DNA from: Talpa occidentalis
Taxonomy: Eukaryota > Chordata > Mammalia > Eulipotyphla > Talpidae
Assembly (NCBI RefSeq): GCF_014898055.3
Contig: NW_023601433.1
Location: 88,979,106-89,043,105 of the forward strand
Length of the DNA stretch: 64,000 nucleotides
Direction of reading: 5' to 3'
Made by a program: the position numbers and the translations under genes. Below are positions 46,841 to 58,640 of this stretch, piece by piece; the stretch's first letter is position 1, and every line of letters starts with the position of its first letter. Below the pieces are notes generated by a model, which made no database searches, was not told the DNA's origin, and saw only the letters and a program-made list of their open reading frames with translations.

Positions 46841-47377
46841 AATGATCGATGGATGGTCTATGTGACGAGTCACGTGGTGCGCTTTGGAGAACAAACCACT
46901 TGCATCATTGTTCCCTCAAATCAGGGCGTGTGCTGCTGGAGGTTTATCACACGGTTTGGGGTGGCAAAGGGACACACTTGCTTTTCATTATTTAACACTC
47001 TCAGCTATTTGCATACATGTTAGAAATTAATTTAAATAGAATGTGAGAACAATGACAACAGCTATCACAGCTGAATGGTAGGTAGGTGGTCAACTGTGCC
47101 CACGACTGTGACGTTAGCTGCAGTCCCTGCTGCCACAGTAGTTGGAAGGATGGAGCCATCAGATCCCCAGCTCAACAATAGAGTTTCTCGCCTTCTAAAT
47201 TTAAGGCACCATGCTCTGCTCTGCTCTTTTCAGCAACACTTAAAAATAGTCATTTTGGGGTATGTGGACATGACAGAAATTGTGAAAGTACCATATGAGT
47301 AATGAAAGTCTGGGAAAAATTGATCTAAGAGATGACACTGGTTCAAAGTTTTGTGTTAGAGAAGGTAATTGCTTCGT
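46841..47377. other. AT-moderate unique DNA
   Basis: No recognised feature. Confidence 0.4.
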
Positions 47378-47860
47378 TTATTGATCCATTCATTCAACAA
47401 ACACAGAATCTGCTATTATCTACATGCCTGGGATAGACAGATAATTAAGACATGACTTATAACCTTGAGTGTCTTATTCTATATTAGGGAAGACATAACA
47501 CAATTAAAAAAAAAATTCCCTGTAAAGATGAGAATATAGAAGAATTGAGTTCATAGATCAAGGAAGTGACACTTAGGCTGAATATTGAATTTGAGTAGGA
47601 ATTCATCAGGCAAACAAGAATGAGAACGAGGCACTGTGACAGCAGAGTGCGTACCAGACACTTGGAGAGATGTAAGATTTGACGTGCAACAAATCTCTTG
47701 TACACAGGTGTGAGTTGTGTGAGGTCATATTGAGGGAAAGGGATTAGCAGTGCAGGAGGCTATAAGTATCGGGAGAGACTTCAAAACTTAGAAACACATG
47801 TGGGAATTTGGACTTTATTTATGAGCTTCCCAGAATGGTAGAGATAAGACGTACGTGTCA
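47378..47860 (-). repeat. L2 LINE relic, reversed 3' end
   Basis: 'cattcattcaacaaa' at 47387-47401 is the reversed L2 terminus. 'tctacatgcctgggatagac', 'acacttaggctgaatattga' near 47570, and 'aggaattcatcaggcaaaca' and 'tttggactttatttatgag' toward 47830 follow the reversed L2 3' UTR in order. Old and degenerate, with no ORF. Confidence 0.6.
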
Positions 47861-48980
47861 CCTCCGCCTGGCTTGTGCTCTGGCAGACATAATGAATCGA
47901 TCCCAGTGCTGCTTTCTGCTAGAAACTACTGCCTTCCCAGCTGCAGCTCTCTCCAGCCACTGCTATTGATCTGAAGTGGCAAGTAAGATAGAACCTATTT
48001 CCTACTTCTGGTAAAGTCTGTGGTGCTAGAAAGAGCTTTTAATGAGAACTGGAGATCTGTATCTGAATTTTTTTTTTATATATACTTAAAACAATCAAAC
48101 CAAATATTAAAAAACAAAACACAGCCACACAGTGCGTTTGCAATGGAATCTAATTATGCAGTCAGGGTAACTTTAAGTCAGAGGTTTAAAAAATGGTGAC
48201 TCAAACAATATTTGATTTTATATTAATAATGAAAAAACTAGACTATTAGAAATTTCTTGATTTTCTTCAAAAAATTTGAAAATCCACAAACAGAAAAATC
48301 TCAGCACTCCCACCTGGCAATGATCAAGCCCCGCCCCTTGTGCAGGGGAGCCTGACGCCATTTCCTGCTATTGTCATCTGACCTATTTTACTGATTTATC
48401 TGCCTGGACCGTGAGGGAGTTTTTATTTTTGCTCCTGCTTCTGTATCCTAACAGTATCTCATGAAATATTCCTAGACTGTAGTCCTGAAAAAAGAGATAA
48501 GGACTATCCAGTTTTTAAAAAATAGGCAGGATTGATCCCCCTTGAATAGGGTCGTGGTGAGTGGGGAGACTGGAGGAAGAAAGGCCCCAGGAAGCAGCAC
48601 TTGGAAGTCAAGATTCCACGGCCCAGGAGGGGTCTCTGGGCTGGCTGGAAAATCTGTCCCTTTTCCCAGGGCATGTTCATGCTATAATAGCTTAAGCCAG
48701 AAATGTCATTTACATGTTCGCTACCTGATTTTTATAATAAAATAATTTTAAAGAGTCAACAACTTTTGTGTGTACCAACAACCCCCCCCAAAACAAAACA
48801 AAACAAAACAAAACAAAAACCAGAAGCAAACAAACAAAAAAACCTACAAACATCTCCTAGAGCAATAATTTCCCCAAAGATGAAAGACCCCTGGTCCAAG
48901 GCCGGGAAGGCTCAGCACCTTTAGACTCCACCTCCCCTCACACTCCTCTCTGCACTCACAACCCCCGGCCAGCAAGCTCT
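47861..48980. other. AT-rich DNA with (CAAAA)n at 48790-48820
   Basis: A pentanucleotide 'caaaa' run of about six units follows 'acccccccc' at 48781. Upstream AT-rich DNA around 48060-48300 could be an old repeat. No gene. Confidence 0.5.
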
Positions 48981-48984
48981 TGTT

Positions 48985-50300
48985 TTCCTTTTGGTAGAAA
49001 TAAACAAGCCGATTCTAAATATGTTGCAAAAATGCAAAGGCACTAGAATACTCTGAGCAATATTTAATGATCAGATTTGGGGACATGCTGTGAAGCTTCG
49101 GTGACTAAGAGGATACAGTGTCAGGGCAACAGATTCATCGACCCATGCCGGGTCAAGTCCAGAAGCAGACCCGGAATATTACGCACAATTTAATTTCAAA
49201 GCAAGGTGTCAAAGCAATCCGGTGACAGACGGGAATCCAGTATCAAGAAATGGATAGCCATGTGGAAAACCTATAATGCTTTCTATTCAGCAAAAAAGTA
49301 GGATGTGTCAATTATGTCTCCATAAAATCCTTTTTAATGAAAACTGCGGTGTTAGAGAGCAGTGGTAAAGCTTCGAACCTTCTAGAGGAACTTGGGAGAG
49401 AATGACTCTGGGGTGAGAAGCATAACTGTATGGTCTACAAAATCGCAGGCCACAGAGAAAAAAATAACACATAGGCACTTGTAAAAAAATTTAAATTCTG
49501 ACCCACAAAGTACATTATTAGGGAAGTAGAAATCAGACTTGGAGAACATATTTGGAATGCATATACCCAAAAGGAAGAGTGTGCAGGACGTAACACAGAC
49601 TTCTTTAGCTTGACAATAAAAGGCAATTTTTAGAAAACAGTAGATCAGGTCACCGAGGAAGAAGATAACAGAAGTGGCCGAAACCTGAGGACACGGCTCC
49701 TCATTGGTCGCTGGGGAGATCTGGATGCAGATGGAGGTGGGTGGAGCCCCCCACACGCGGAGGAGCGGGGTACCAGGGCCCACCAGGGGTTCTGAAGCAG
49801 CGGAGTCTCAGAAATACTCCTCAGCCGCTTCTTGCATCACTGAACGAACACTTAGCTTGTGGCCCGCACCCCTATTCCAAGATATTTACCCCAAAGAAAT
49901 GAAGAAACAGGACCTCCCTGGTGGCACAGGTGGTTGAGCACGGCACTGTGAAGCTGTCCGCAGCCTCTGCAGCGCGGGTTTGATCCCGGCCGGCCGGCGA
50001 GGGTCCCACATGGCGCAGCAGACCTCTCCTGTCTCCCCACTGCTCCCCTCAGCAGTGTATTTCAGTAGATCCACCTGTTCTGTTCCCCACTCTGTCTCTG
50101 GTGAATCCTCTCACCCTCCTGCACCTCTGGCCTGTACCCCGGTTCTTGTATAAAAATAAATAAATCTTTAAAAGAAAATAAAAAAAAAAGAAATGAAGAA
50201 ACATCTGGGTTCACCGAAGGACTGCGTGAGAACGCTCACAGCCACTTCATTCACCGTGACCCCAAACTGGAGACATTGAGGCTGCCCTCTCAGAGGCAGC
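48985..50300 (+). mobile_element. LINE-1 ORF2/3' relic, split by a SINE
   Basis: In sense order: 'aacaagccgattctaaatat' near 49003, 'gtccagaagcagacccggaa' near 49156, 'aaagcaaggtgtcaaagcaa' near 49198, 'agcttgacaataaaaggc' near 49608, 'tattccaagatatttacccc' near 49873, then past the SINE 'gaaatgaagaaacatctggg' and 'agccacttcattcaccgtga' near 50240. This is the end of ORF2 and the start of the 3' UTR of an old L1. Frameshifts and stops interrupt every frame. The SINE at 49910-50186 inserted later. Confidence 0.65.
49893..50203 (+). mobile_element. full-length tRNA-derived SINE with perfect 17-bp target duplications, inside L1
   Basis: The body is 49910-50186. It starts 'ggacctccctggtggcacag', has a B box GGTTTGATCC at 49977-49986, 'cacatggcgcagcagacctc' and an AAATAAATAAATCTTTAAAAG tail running into an A-rich stretch. 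Flanking repeats 'aaagaaatgaagaaaca' are at 49893-49909 and 50187-50203. The duplicated bases are L1 sequence, so the SINE is younger than the L1. The only B-box change from the canonical form is C to T. Confidence 0.93.
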
Positions 50301-50640
50301 AGAGGCCCTCAGCAGTGCTGACTGTGTATTGCTGCTGACCGATGTCCCCAAAAGGCAGGAGTTAAAATGTCAAAGCTGGTAGCCAGCTGCCACCCGAGGC
50401 TCAGGCGCCTGTGGGCAGGTGACACGGATCTCCCGTGGGTGGTGGCCAGGCTGTCACCCAGGCGGCGAGCATTGAAGGCTGCTAGAACCAGAGTCTGCAT
50501 GTCCACCCTTGCCCGGGGTGCAGCCACGCTGGGGCCTCCCCAGGGCCAGCCTCTAAGGTGGTCCCAGCCCCTGCTGGTGCCGCTGTCACATCTGATCCCC
50601 TGCGAGGGAGCTGGTGCTGCAGCAAACGTTGGATGTGCTC
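50301..50640. other. GC-rich unique DNA
   Basis: Nothing recognised. Opposed frames are driven by GC content. Confidence 0.4.
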
Positions 50641-50895
50641 TGTCTCTCCAGATTGCTTTGAGTTTTCTAGACTTTTCCAAACGTGCAGTGGTAGAGTACA
50701 TTGTTTTGTACCTGATTTCCTTTGCCCAGTAGAATAAATTTGAGATTCAGTGTCCATCAGTTCCTCGCTGACTGCTGAGTGCTAGTCCGGTGTACGGACA
50801 GGCCATTTTACCTGCCAGTGGGTGTTTGGCTGTCCCTGAAGGTTTGTGTACAGGTGGCCTGGGGAGGGAGTCTCCGTTCAGGATTGTGGGTTGCG
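50641..50895 (-). mobile_element. LINE-1 3' UTR relic, reversed
   Basis: 'tttgagattcagtgtccatc' near 50739, 'ctgactgctgagtgctagtc' near 50768, 'ggtgtacggacaggccattt' and 'tgccagtgggtgtttggctg' near 50813 follow the reversed L1 3' UTR (the 'gctgagtagtattccattgt' and 'gatggacatttgggttgtt'-like blocks). Diverged and fragmentary. Confidence 0.5.
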
Positions 50896-51139
50896 GGGCT
50901 CCATCACGCCCGCAGAACAGTACACCAAAAGGGGTACGTTTCACCAAATGCAGACTTTAAGAAGCGCACCCCGTGTGAAGCTGTTAACATGCCCCCCCCA
51001 CCCCCAGTTCCCGTGTTCACGGCAGCTCAGGCCCCAGGCCCTGAGCAGAGACACCGTATTTCAGCCACTCGGTCACACCTCCCTGGATGTTCAGATCAGA
51101 AAACAAACTGATGGCTGCTCCAGCCGGAGAAGCAGCGCC
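50896..51139. other. unique DNA
   Basis: GC-moderate. No feature recognised. Confidence 0.4.
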
Positions 51140-51650
51140 CAGACGTTCTTTGACATGCAAATATATTTTGAATGATACTTGAGATTTACAGTGATGAGAT
51201 AAAGAGAGATGACACATTTGCGGTTGTAAATAACTCCCACATTCAACGACAGACGAGCTTCTCCTTTGTTCAGAGCTGCTCCGCGCCAGGTTACTCTTCG
51301 CCAGCGTGGATGACTCGCTGTAATTACTCAGGGTGTGAGAGGAAATAAGATTTGCGTTACTACCTGTAGCTGTTACTCATGGAATCATCTAGGCCGACGC
51401 CGATCAATCTCAGTTAAATCAGCTTTCTCTTCCTGCCAGGCAGCCTGTCAAGCAGGTTGCAAAGGACTTTCCAGAACTCGGGGTGAGGGTCTGATTCTAG
51501 ACCCGGATCACTGGATTGACAGCCGGGTCTAATTATGACCTGATGGTGGAACCATATTCGGGCTGATTAGCTGTGCAAACCGATTATTTGCTTTAATGGA
51601 AAGTTCACATTTCTCATTTCTCTTTATGAGCAGAATCTGACTTAAGGAAG
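51140..51650. other. AT-rich island, strong candidate conserved non-coding element
   Basis: Complex, non-repeat. Octamer-type ATGCAAAT at 51155-51162, 'gatgagataaagagagatga' near 51193, 'cgctgtaattactcagg' near 51313, 'ggtctaattatgacctgatg' near 51525 and 'ggctgattagctgtgcaaac' near 51560. Several TAATTA/TAATTAT cores plus POU and GATA-like sites lie between GC-richer flanks. No open frame of note. Confidence 0.42.
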
Positions 51651-51700
51651 TGTGTGTGTGTGCCTGTGTGCGTGCCTGTGTGTGTGTGTGCGCGCGTGTG
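51651..51700. repeat. (GT)n microsatellite, interrupted
   Basis: Alternating GT with 'gcct' and 'gcgcgc' interruptions. Confidence 0.9.
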
Positions 51701-53640
51701 TCCTAGAGACCACAGATCAGCCACAACGTTGCGTGTGTGGACTTGTGTGCTGGACACACAGGGCCTGGGGAGGGTGAGCGAGGCAGAATATACAAGGGCA
51801 GGGTCAGCCGCTGTCCTCATTTAAAATGTTGGTACTTTGCCCTCACAGATATATTTAGATTTGTTTTATTTTTTTTAAATGGCACGAACATACCATTTAT
51901 GTAAATGCTTTTGTGCGCCCTCCCACTCTGCAGCGGGCCTGGCCTCTCTCCTCGCCCCAGCCCTGGCCCCGGGTCAGGGGCTCGGTCTCCGGCGGACACG
52001 TGAGGTCCTGTTTCATAACAAGAGCGGCAGGAGCGGCTGCTCAGCTGGGCTCTGCTCCCCGAAGGCAGGGCGTTCTGGGGGGCTGCCGGGAGAAGGTGCA
52101 GGACCCCAGGGCAGGGCAGGCCAGGCTGCAGAAGTGGCCCAAGGACCTGAGACATGAGTTGCTCTCCAGAACCGCCTGGTGTGTTCCTTTGTGGTTTGTT
52201 TTGTCCTCAGTCACAGAAGAGGGAGACGGTTGCGTGCTTGCTGTGCCTCCTTGAAGCTTCATTCCAGTTGCAAACACCAGGACCTCGGCTGGCCACGGGG
52301 CAGTGACCAAAGCCTGAGGTCTGCTGGACCTCCCTCGAGGGTGGGGTGGGGTGGGGTGTTTTTTCACTGGCCACAGGGCTGATGGGCCCCATGGCAGGTG
52401 CTCGTGGGGTTGGGGGGCGCCCTGCAGAGATTAGGACTGGTCCCAGCTCGAAATCCCAGCCCACACTTCTCGGTCCCTCCTGTTGTCACTGAGAACTTGG
52501 CCAGCTGGAACGAAGTAACAGCACCTTTGAGGGGTCTTGGGTTTGCAACTCTGAGAGCACAAACTCGGGGGTCCCCACTGGGGTTTTTAGTTAAGGGAGT
52601 TTCAAAGGAAAAACGATGGAGGGAGGACAGAACTGGCCAGAACTAGTTTGGCTCTAGGTGACATTCCGTGGGGTTTGTTGGCTTTTCCTAACTGGCCTTG
52701 GTTACCATGGAGAGCGGAAAGAAACACGCCATCCGCAGAGCTGTCAGAGGAGGCTGCGCCGGGCGGGGGCTGGTTCTGGCCAGCAAGGAGGTTGGTTTTT
52801 TTTATTTGCTTTTTTTTTCTTTCTGTTTTTTAGTTTACAGTTCAGTAACATGGAGCCTTCCCCCACTGTCTGCTGGCGTCCCCACCCTGGGGAGGGCTCA
52901 GTGTGGCTGAGACCGGCCTCTTTCCCAGGAGTAGGGCCTGATGGAGGCCAAGGGCCTCGGCATGAATGTTCCAGCGACTTAGCACTTTAAAAGCTCCATG
53001 GACACACGTCTCGTGACTCCCTTTTCTTGGAGATAGTCTTTTCTGGGGTGAGGGAGTGGGGACCCGGCCCCCTTCTTTATGTCTGAAAGGCTGATATCAG
53101 GGTTTGATGTTCGAAGTCGCCCATCCCGTGGCTGCCGGTCCTCCAGGAGGGGCCAGCGCAGTGACCAAGTGGCTGGAGACCCTGTGTCATCCCCGCAGGC
53201 CGCTGCTCAAGAGGAACTGAATGTCTCTGCAGTGCCCGCGCCTGTTAGCTGGGGCTCGGGTAACTGATGAGGCAGACCGTCCCCGCTGCACACACGCTTT
53301 TCTAGTTAGATTCCCATCCCGCAAAGCTCTGGGCTGGAGGCCAGTTCTCTCGGGGTTCAGATTGGATATTAGCAAATGTTAGAGCTGTGAAATGTTTCTG
53401 TCCTCAAAATGAAACTCCCCCCCTGTTATAATGGAAAGGATTGAAAGGGAATTGAAAGGGGAATACAATTTCTTACTCTGTGATTGTCAGTTCTCAGGTT
53501 CTGCCTGGGTACCACTGACACGGCTCTGAACCCCGCGGGCCCCACACTTGTAAACACTGGTGTTGTGCGTAGCGAGGTCCTTGTGGTCCCAAGGACCTAT
53601 TGAGGTCCAACAGGAAGTTTCAGAGGGTGTGAACTATTGC
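51701..53640. other. GC-rich unique DNA
   Basis: It includes '(ggggt)3' at 52341-52358, a compact quadruplex-prone run, and a T-rich stretch at 52795-52830. 51840-51910 is AT-rich. No gene recognised. Confidence 0.4.
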
Positions 53641-54500
53641 CCCCCTCACCGAGACCTTCATGAATTATAGTTTTAATAATTATGAAATGCGCTCACTCTG
53701 AAGCTCCGGGGTTCCTCTGTCATCTTCGCCCCAGGAAGTCAGAATATTGTTCATCATCACCTCGAATATCTCAGCTTGTTTTCAGAAGCAAAAGTAATCG
53801 TGGCAGCAGCAAACTATAATCAATCAGAAGTGCCAGTGTGGCATTAAAGGATGATGAAATAATAAATATTTGGTAGTCAGCAAATTCATCACGATGATAG
53901 ATTTTGCTGTGGATTTTCTCTGAAGCGGCATGGCGGTGTCAGAGGAGAGAGAGTCTGGCCAAGAGCTCTGATTTTCATCAATTTCACTGGAGAAATCAAC
54001 CTGGAGGCTGTTTTCTGTTTTCTCCAGTAAATTCGAGGATGTTCTGGAAGGTCTGGCCCTACAACTTGTCAGTCTCTCTTCCTTAACGTGGCTTCTCCCA
54101 GCGTTCATCTTAGAAGATGTGGATGACTTTTGCCTTATTTACCAAAATCTGTGACCACAATATACCCTAAAACTCCTGTGGTTGTTAAAGTTATCTTCAG
54201 ACACAGTCATTGAACTTAAATACACATATTCAAAAGGAAGTGACGTCTGCACTAGAAATGGAAAATCATCCTCACTGCCCCATAGGAGACAACTATAAAT
54301 TAAATACAGCAGGGGCAACCCTTGTATTCGGGTGCTATTATGCACTTAAGGCTTTAAGTTGATTCCCCTTGAAAAAGAGAGGCTGATTAGCTTCAGGGAT
54401 GTTTAAGAACCAAGAGCAGCAAGATGACACTCGGCTGTAGTTAGAACATCCGAAGCACATAAAAGGGGAGCTGTGTTTATTGTGCCATGGAAGGCCATCG
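53641..54500. other. AT-rich island, candidate conserved non-coding element
   Basis: Complex AT-rich sequence with 'atagttttaataattatgaa' near 53666, 'aactataatcaatcagaagt' near 53811, 'gatgaaataataaatatttg' near 53851 and 'ctccagtaaattcgaggatg' near 54023. It recalls a deeply conserved enhancer block. The right part (54130-54500) is similar in composition but less motif-dense. No frame longer than about 95 codons and no repeat family recognised. Confidence 0.4.
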
Positions 54501-57099
54501 AAGCTTCAGTTCTACCTCACTGAAAAACATCTGAAACCCCCAAAGGTGTGCCCCTCACACTTTCTTTCTGACATTAACTGATGGGCAATTCAGTCCCAGG
54601 GGATCTGCTGCTCTTTGAAAAGAATCATGTGACCTCATTCCCCTAGGCCAGTGAGGATGGGACAGGGGCCCCACTTCTGGCCATTGAGTGACACAGATGA
54701 ATCTTCTGAGAAATCCTTTCTTGAAAAAAGAAAATGTAATAGAAGATCGTCTCCCAGCCAGCTGGGATGCTCTATGGACTGTGGGACTTGGATGCTGAAG
54801 ACTGAACTAGGATAGAAAGACTTGATGGCTGGAGTTGCGGCAGCCATCCTGTCACCATGAGGCACACACCTACTGGGCAAACCAATGGGCTTGTGATGGA
54901 AGATTGGTGGACGGAAAGAGCCTGGGACCTTGCAGACATCTGCAGGAGCCTGAACCAGTGCTAAACTGACACCCAGACATCTTACCGAATAATGACCATG
55001 GTGTCCCCGTGGTGTCCCCACAGTGAAATGACTTTTTGCTGAGTGGTTGGCTGGTTACCTGCAGCTGAACACATCTAGATTAGCAAACCCTCCTTTATTC
55101 ATGGATATTCCCAATTATTATCTTACAGTGCATGTGACCAGCATGATTCCCTAGTGGATACAGGGCAAACTATCCTCTAACGTTCCTAAGACTTAACTCC
55201 AAAAGGCGGAGCCAGAGAAGAGTTTCATGGATAAAAACGGGGGAAGGAGTGACTAATAAAGCAAGCACGAGGATGCCTGGTGGTCTTTTGGCCCGTTACA
55301 TGAATTGGATGAGTTCAGATTTGGTGAGGAAACAGAGTCAACGACAACTTGGACAGGAACAGGAAACTCCAAGGGGAGTGAGAGCTTATGCAGAAGCCAG
55401 TTGGGTTTGCTTGGGACAAGCAAGGGGCAAGAAGTCGCTGCTTTCCAGAATTTTCCTTGAACAAGAGAAGAGGTGGCAGCTCAACTCGGGCACATCTTTG
55501 AGCTGTGCGAAGGGAGAAGGGAAGCGAACACCCCCGGGTCTATTTTGACAGCTGTATAGGTTTACTTTAGCAACCACTGAAGCAAATACTTGTATTTATG
55601 TTTAAATTAAACCAACAGAACAGAGACCACCAGGGCCAGCAATATCTGTGCTATAAGGACAGAGCCCACTGAATTTCATATTCTTTAAGGCTTTTATTTT
55701 AGTGGATTCGCAGCAAAAAAGAATTGGGGGAGCATATTAGAGCAGAATATCTTAAATGAGAATAGCTGGGGAGAGGACGCATCTGCCATTTGTTGGATTA
55801 ACGGGAGAACTTTACCCGAGCCTGTAATATTTGTTTGGCTGCTGTGAGTAACTGAGCCATGGAAGGGATGTCAGGGGAGTGCTCAGACAACGCTGCTCTT
55901 ATTTCTTCCATCTTCTGAGAGTGCCAGGAGGATTCTACCAAGGCAGGCCCCGAAATGAAAATCACACTCCCATAATATGGGAAACCGAAGCAAGGTTATG
56001 AGTCAGAGATGTCCGGGCCTCAGGAAAGTAACTCCACTGATTGAGTCAAACGCATTTAACTCCGACAGCGAGACAGACCGTACATGGAATGATCCCGCTG
56101 CCAAGGGCAAGCTGGCGCTCCTGTCACGTGGAGCAGGTAAACCCGACGTCCCAGATCCCCGAGTCTGTGTTTTTAATTGCCCTGAGACTTACGTGTGGGT
56201 GTGGACGGAGGGACACAGACAGACATCTACAGACACGGTAGGGTAGTCCAAAGTCCCCACTTAGGATTCCACAGACGCTGTGCAGTTGGGATGCCAGATA
56301 CTGAATCCATATGTGTGCCTGGGGGCCATTTTGAGACTATTTGCTGAACATTTAAAGTACAACCGATAATGTTTCTCTGCACTTCCCCGACAGCACGTGC
56401 AGGGGCATCTGGGATCGGTCATCTCACATCTGGACACCAGATTCCTTCCAATGTGATGAGCCCAACTGCCTAATGGGTTGAAATTAAATCGGAATTTTGC
56501 CCAAGAGAAAGATGAAGAGGAAAATGCACTAGGTCATGGGCTCCTGTGACAACAGTTTGTTTTTCTCGAAGTCATGAAGAGTGGAAATCGGAAGGTGTAC
56601 ATGGGGGGAAGCAGGGGGGAGTCCCCGGCAGCCTCTCCTGTGTCTCTTCTCCTCCGGAGGCTCCTTCCACGGCAGACACCCTCCCCCGCCTCCCGGTCCT
56701 GGGCTCCGGCTCTGTCAGTCCCTGGCGTTTGCTGATTATTCAGAGGCTGCTGCTGAGGGAAGGACGAGGGCAGGGCTCCCGTAGGAGGAGGAATAGAGCA
56801 CACTTCCCCAGGAACACAGTGCACGTGGCCCTGTGTGTCCCCCACGAAGGTGACACTCTAGTCTTCTCTTCGAACCACAGGGCCTTCTAAGCTTGCCTCT
56901 CCCTTCTGTGGGAACTGACCAAACTCATAGAGAGAGTTGGCCAGATCGCAGAGCCCGCTCAACCTCAAAGCCAGAGGACTGACATGATCCCCCTAGAGAG
57001 AACTGGAAGGGTCTACACACTCCCCTCTGCCCCCCTTCTCAGTGCCCCTCCCCCCTTCAGCACAGGGCCTGGGTGGTGTTCAGCGGTGCCCAGTGCTTT
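54501..57099. other. mixed-composition unique DNA
   Basis: No gene or firmly named repeat. 54540-55000 could be a degraded repeat. 55560-55960 is AT-rich with 'gcttttattttagtggattc'. 56540-56890 is GC-richer. Frames of up to 128 codons show no motif. Confidence 0.35.
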
Positions 57100-57397
57100 G
57101 GGGAAGTGTTTTATTTATTATTTTTTTAAAGATTCATTTATCTATGCACACAAGAACTGGGGTACAGGCCAGAGGTGTGGGGGATGAGAGGACTCACCAG
57201 AGACAGAGCAGGGAGCAGAACAGGCAGATCTACTGAAATACCCTGCTGAGGGGAGCAGCGGGGAGACAGGAGAGGTCTGGGGCGCTGTGTGGTAGCTCCC
57301 TGGCTGGGGATGGAACTCGTGCTCAGAGGCTGGGATAGCTTCACAGTGCTGATGCGTAACCCCTTGCGCCACCAGGGAGGCCCGGGGAAGTGTTTTA
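57100..57397 (-). mobile_element. full-length tRNA-derived SINE with 14-bp target duplications
   Basis: The body is 57114-57383 on the minus strand. It starts (minus) 'gggcctccctggtggcgcaa' and contains the reversed 'gcagatctactgaaataccc' and 'gacaggagaggtctgg' blocks, with the T-rich tail at the left (57114-57140). Flanking repeats 'ggggaagtgtttta' are at 57100-57113 and 57384-57397. The pre-insertion site GTTTT/A fits LINE-1 endonuclease. The B-box region is diverged ('gagttccatcc' on the minus strand). Confidence 0.92.
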
Positions 57398-57819
57398 CTT
57401 GATGTTGTTGTGCCTTTGTAAATGTCCAGCATCACTTTTCTCCTCCTGAGGGGCTTCACTACCTGGAGTTCTCTAAACTCCTTCCATTTTGTCGCAAATG
57501 ACGTCACTTCCTCCAGCTGCTGGTGATTCTCTGCTGTGTGAACAGACCCAAGCCCCTCCTTCACCCAAGGCCCTGGACAGACATGCAGGCTGTGCCCACA
57601 TCCTCCTCTTGTAGATGAGGAGCAGGAAGGAAAATAAGACTAATATTTTATTTTTAATTTTGAAAAAATAAAGCTAATTGAGGTGATGCTAGTTGACATC
57701 AGATTTAGGGGGGTAGGCTCACACCCCTCAGGTGTCCTGCACCGCACCCACCACCTGAGCCCCTCATTATGGCATCACCCACACTCCTCTCCAGGGGCCC
57801 CTGGGGTCACTCGGGGCTT
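57398..57819. other. unique DNA
   Basis: AT-rich at 57630-57680, otherwise GC-moderate. No feature recognised. Confidence 0.4.
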
Positions 57820-58340
57820 CAGTGTCCTGCGACCAACTCTGTTTGCCCGACCGGCGGCCCGGTGACGGCTGGGAGCGAAAGGGCCGTTCTCTCTGGGCTG
57901 TCGGGCCATGAGGGGGGCGAGTCCTTGAGAAAGGCGCCCCGGGACGGTTGATGGGGTGTCCTGCGATGCTGTCCACCGAGGCGGCCTGACCATGTGCCTG
58001 GTCCTGCCCGCAGCCGCAGAGGCCCGCGTGAGCAGCCTTTGCAGAGCTGGAGCTCCTTCCCGCTCTGGGCTTGTGGCCTTGCTGTCTCCACAGCGTCCCC
58101 GCAGCCAGACGCCTCTCGGTCGGCACTCACCCTGGGGGAGTCGGGCTGCGCCACGTCCCGTGTCCAGGGCCGCGCGAGCCCCGCCTGCAGCTTCCAGACC
58201 CGGAGGTGCCCGCCCGGCTGGGGAGGGAAGCCGGGGCCGGTGAGACCTGGGCCCAGCCTGGCCGTCCGCGCGCCTTAGCTCACTCACCTGTGCGTGAAGA
58301 GTCTTCGGTCCGCGCGAGGGCAGCTCCTGCGCACAGGTGT
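57820..58340. other. CpG-rich patch, possible CpG island
   Basis: Frequent CpG, for example 'gcccgaccggcggcccggtg' near 57845 and 'gccgcgcgagccccgcctgc' near 58170. Overlapping frames of 95-206 codons on both strands have no recognised domain. Promoter function is not demonstrable. Confidence 0.33.
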
Positions 58341-58385
58341 GCAGGTGTCTCCGGGAGGGTGGCGGCTGCGGTGCCACCCTCCTCA

Positions 58386-58640
58386 CCTTCCTCACGTCAT
58401 GCGTATTGTTCGGCTTTTCTGAGCCGCTCCCCCAGGTTGTTCAAATGTCACCTTGTCAGGCAAGCGTTTCCCAGAGACCTTATTCAAACTTTCCATCCCA
58501 GCCCCCCCAAACCCTACCCCCCTCGGGGTTTGTCTGCATTTACGTGCACCCGAGGTACAAATATGTCACGTCCCCAGTAGCTTTCTGTCTGCCGCCTCGC
58601 ACAGTAAGCCCCGGGAGGCCAGGAGGGCGGGCGGGCACCC
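58386..58640 (+). repeat. L2 LINE relic, 3' UTR portion
   Basis: 'tcaaatgtcaccttgtcagg' at 58441-58460, then 'caagcgtttcccagagacct', a C-rich stretch at 58499-58525 and 'cagtaagccccgggaggcca' near 58600 follow the sense L2 3' UTR in order (the 'aatgtcacctcctcagg' and 'gtaagctccatgagggca'-like blocks). Confidence 0.58.

Noticed and set aside
48985..50300. Functional LINE-1 reverse transcriptase
   Set aside because: Only the end of ORF2 is present, with frameshifts, stops and a SINE insertion. It cannot encode an active enzyme.
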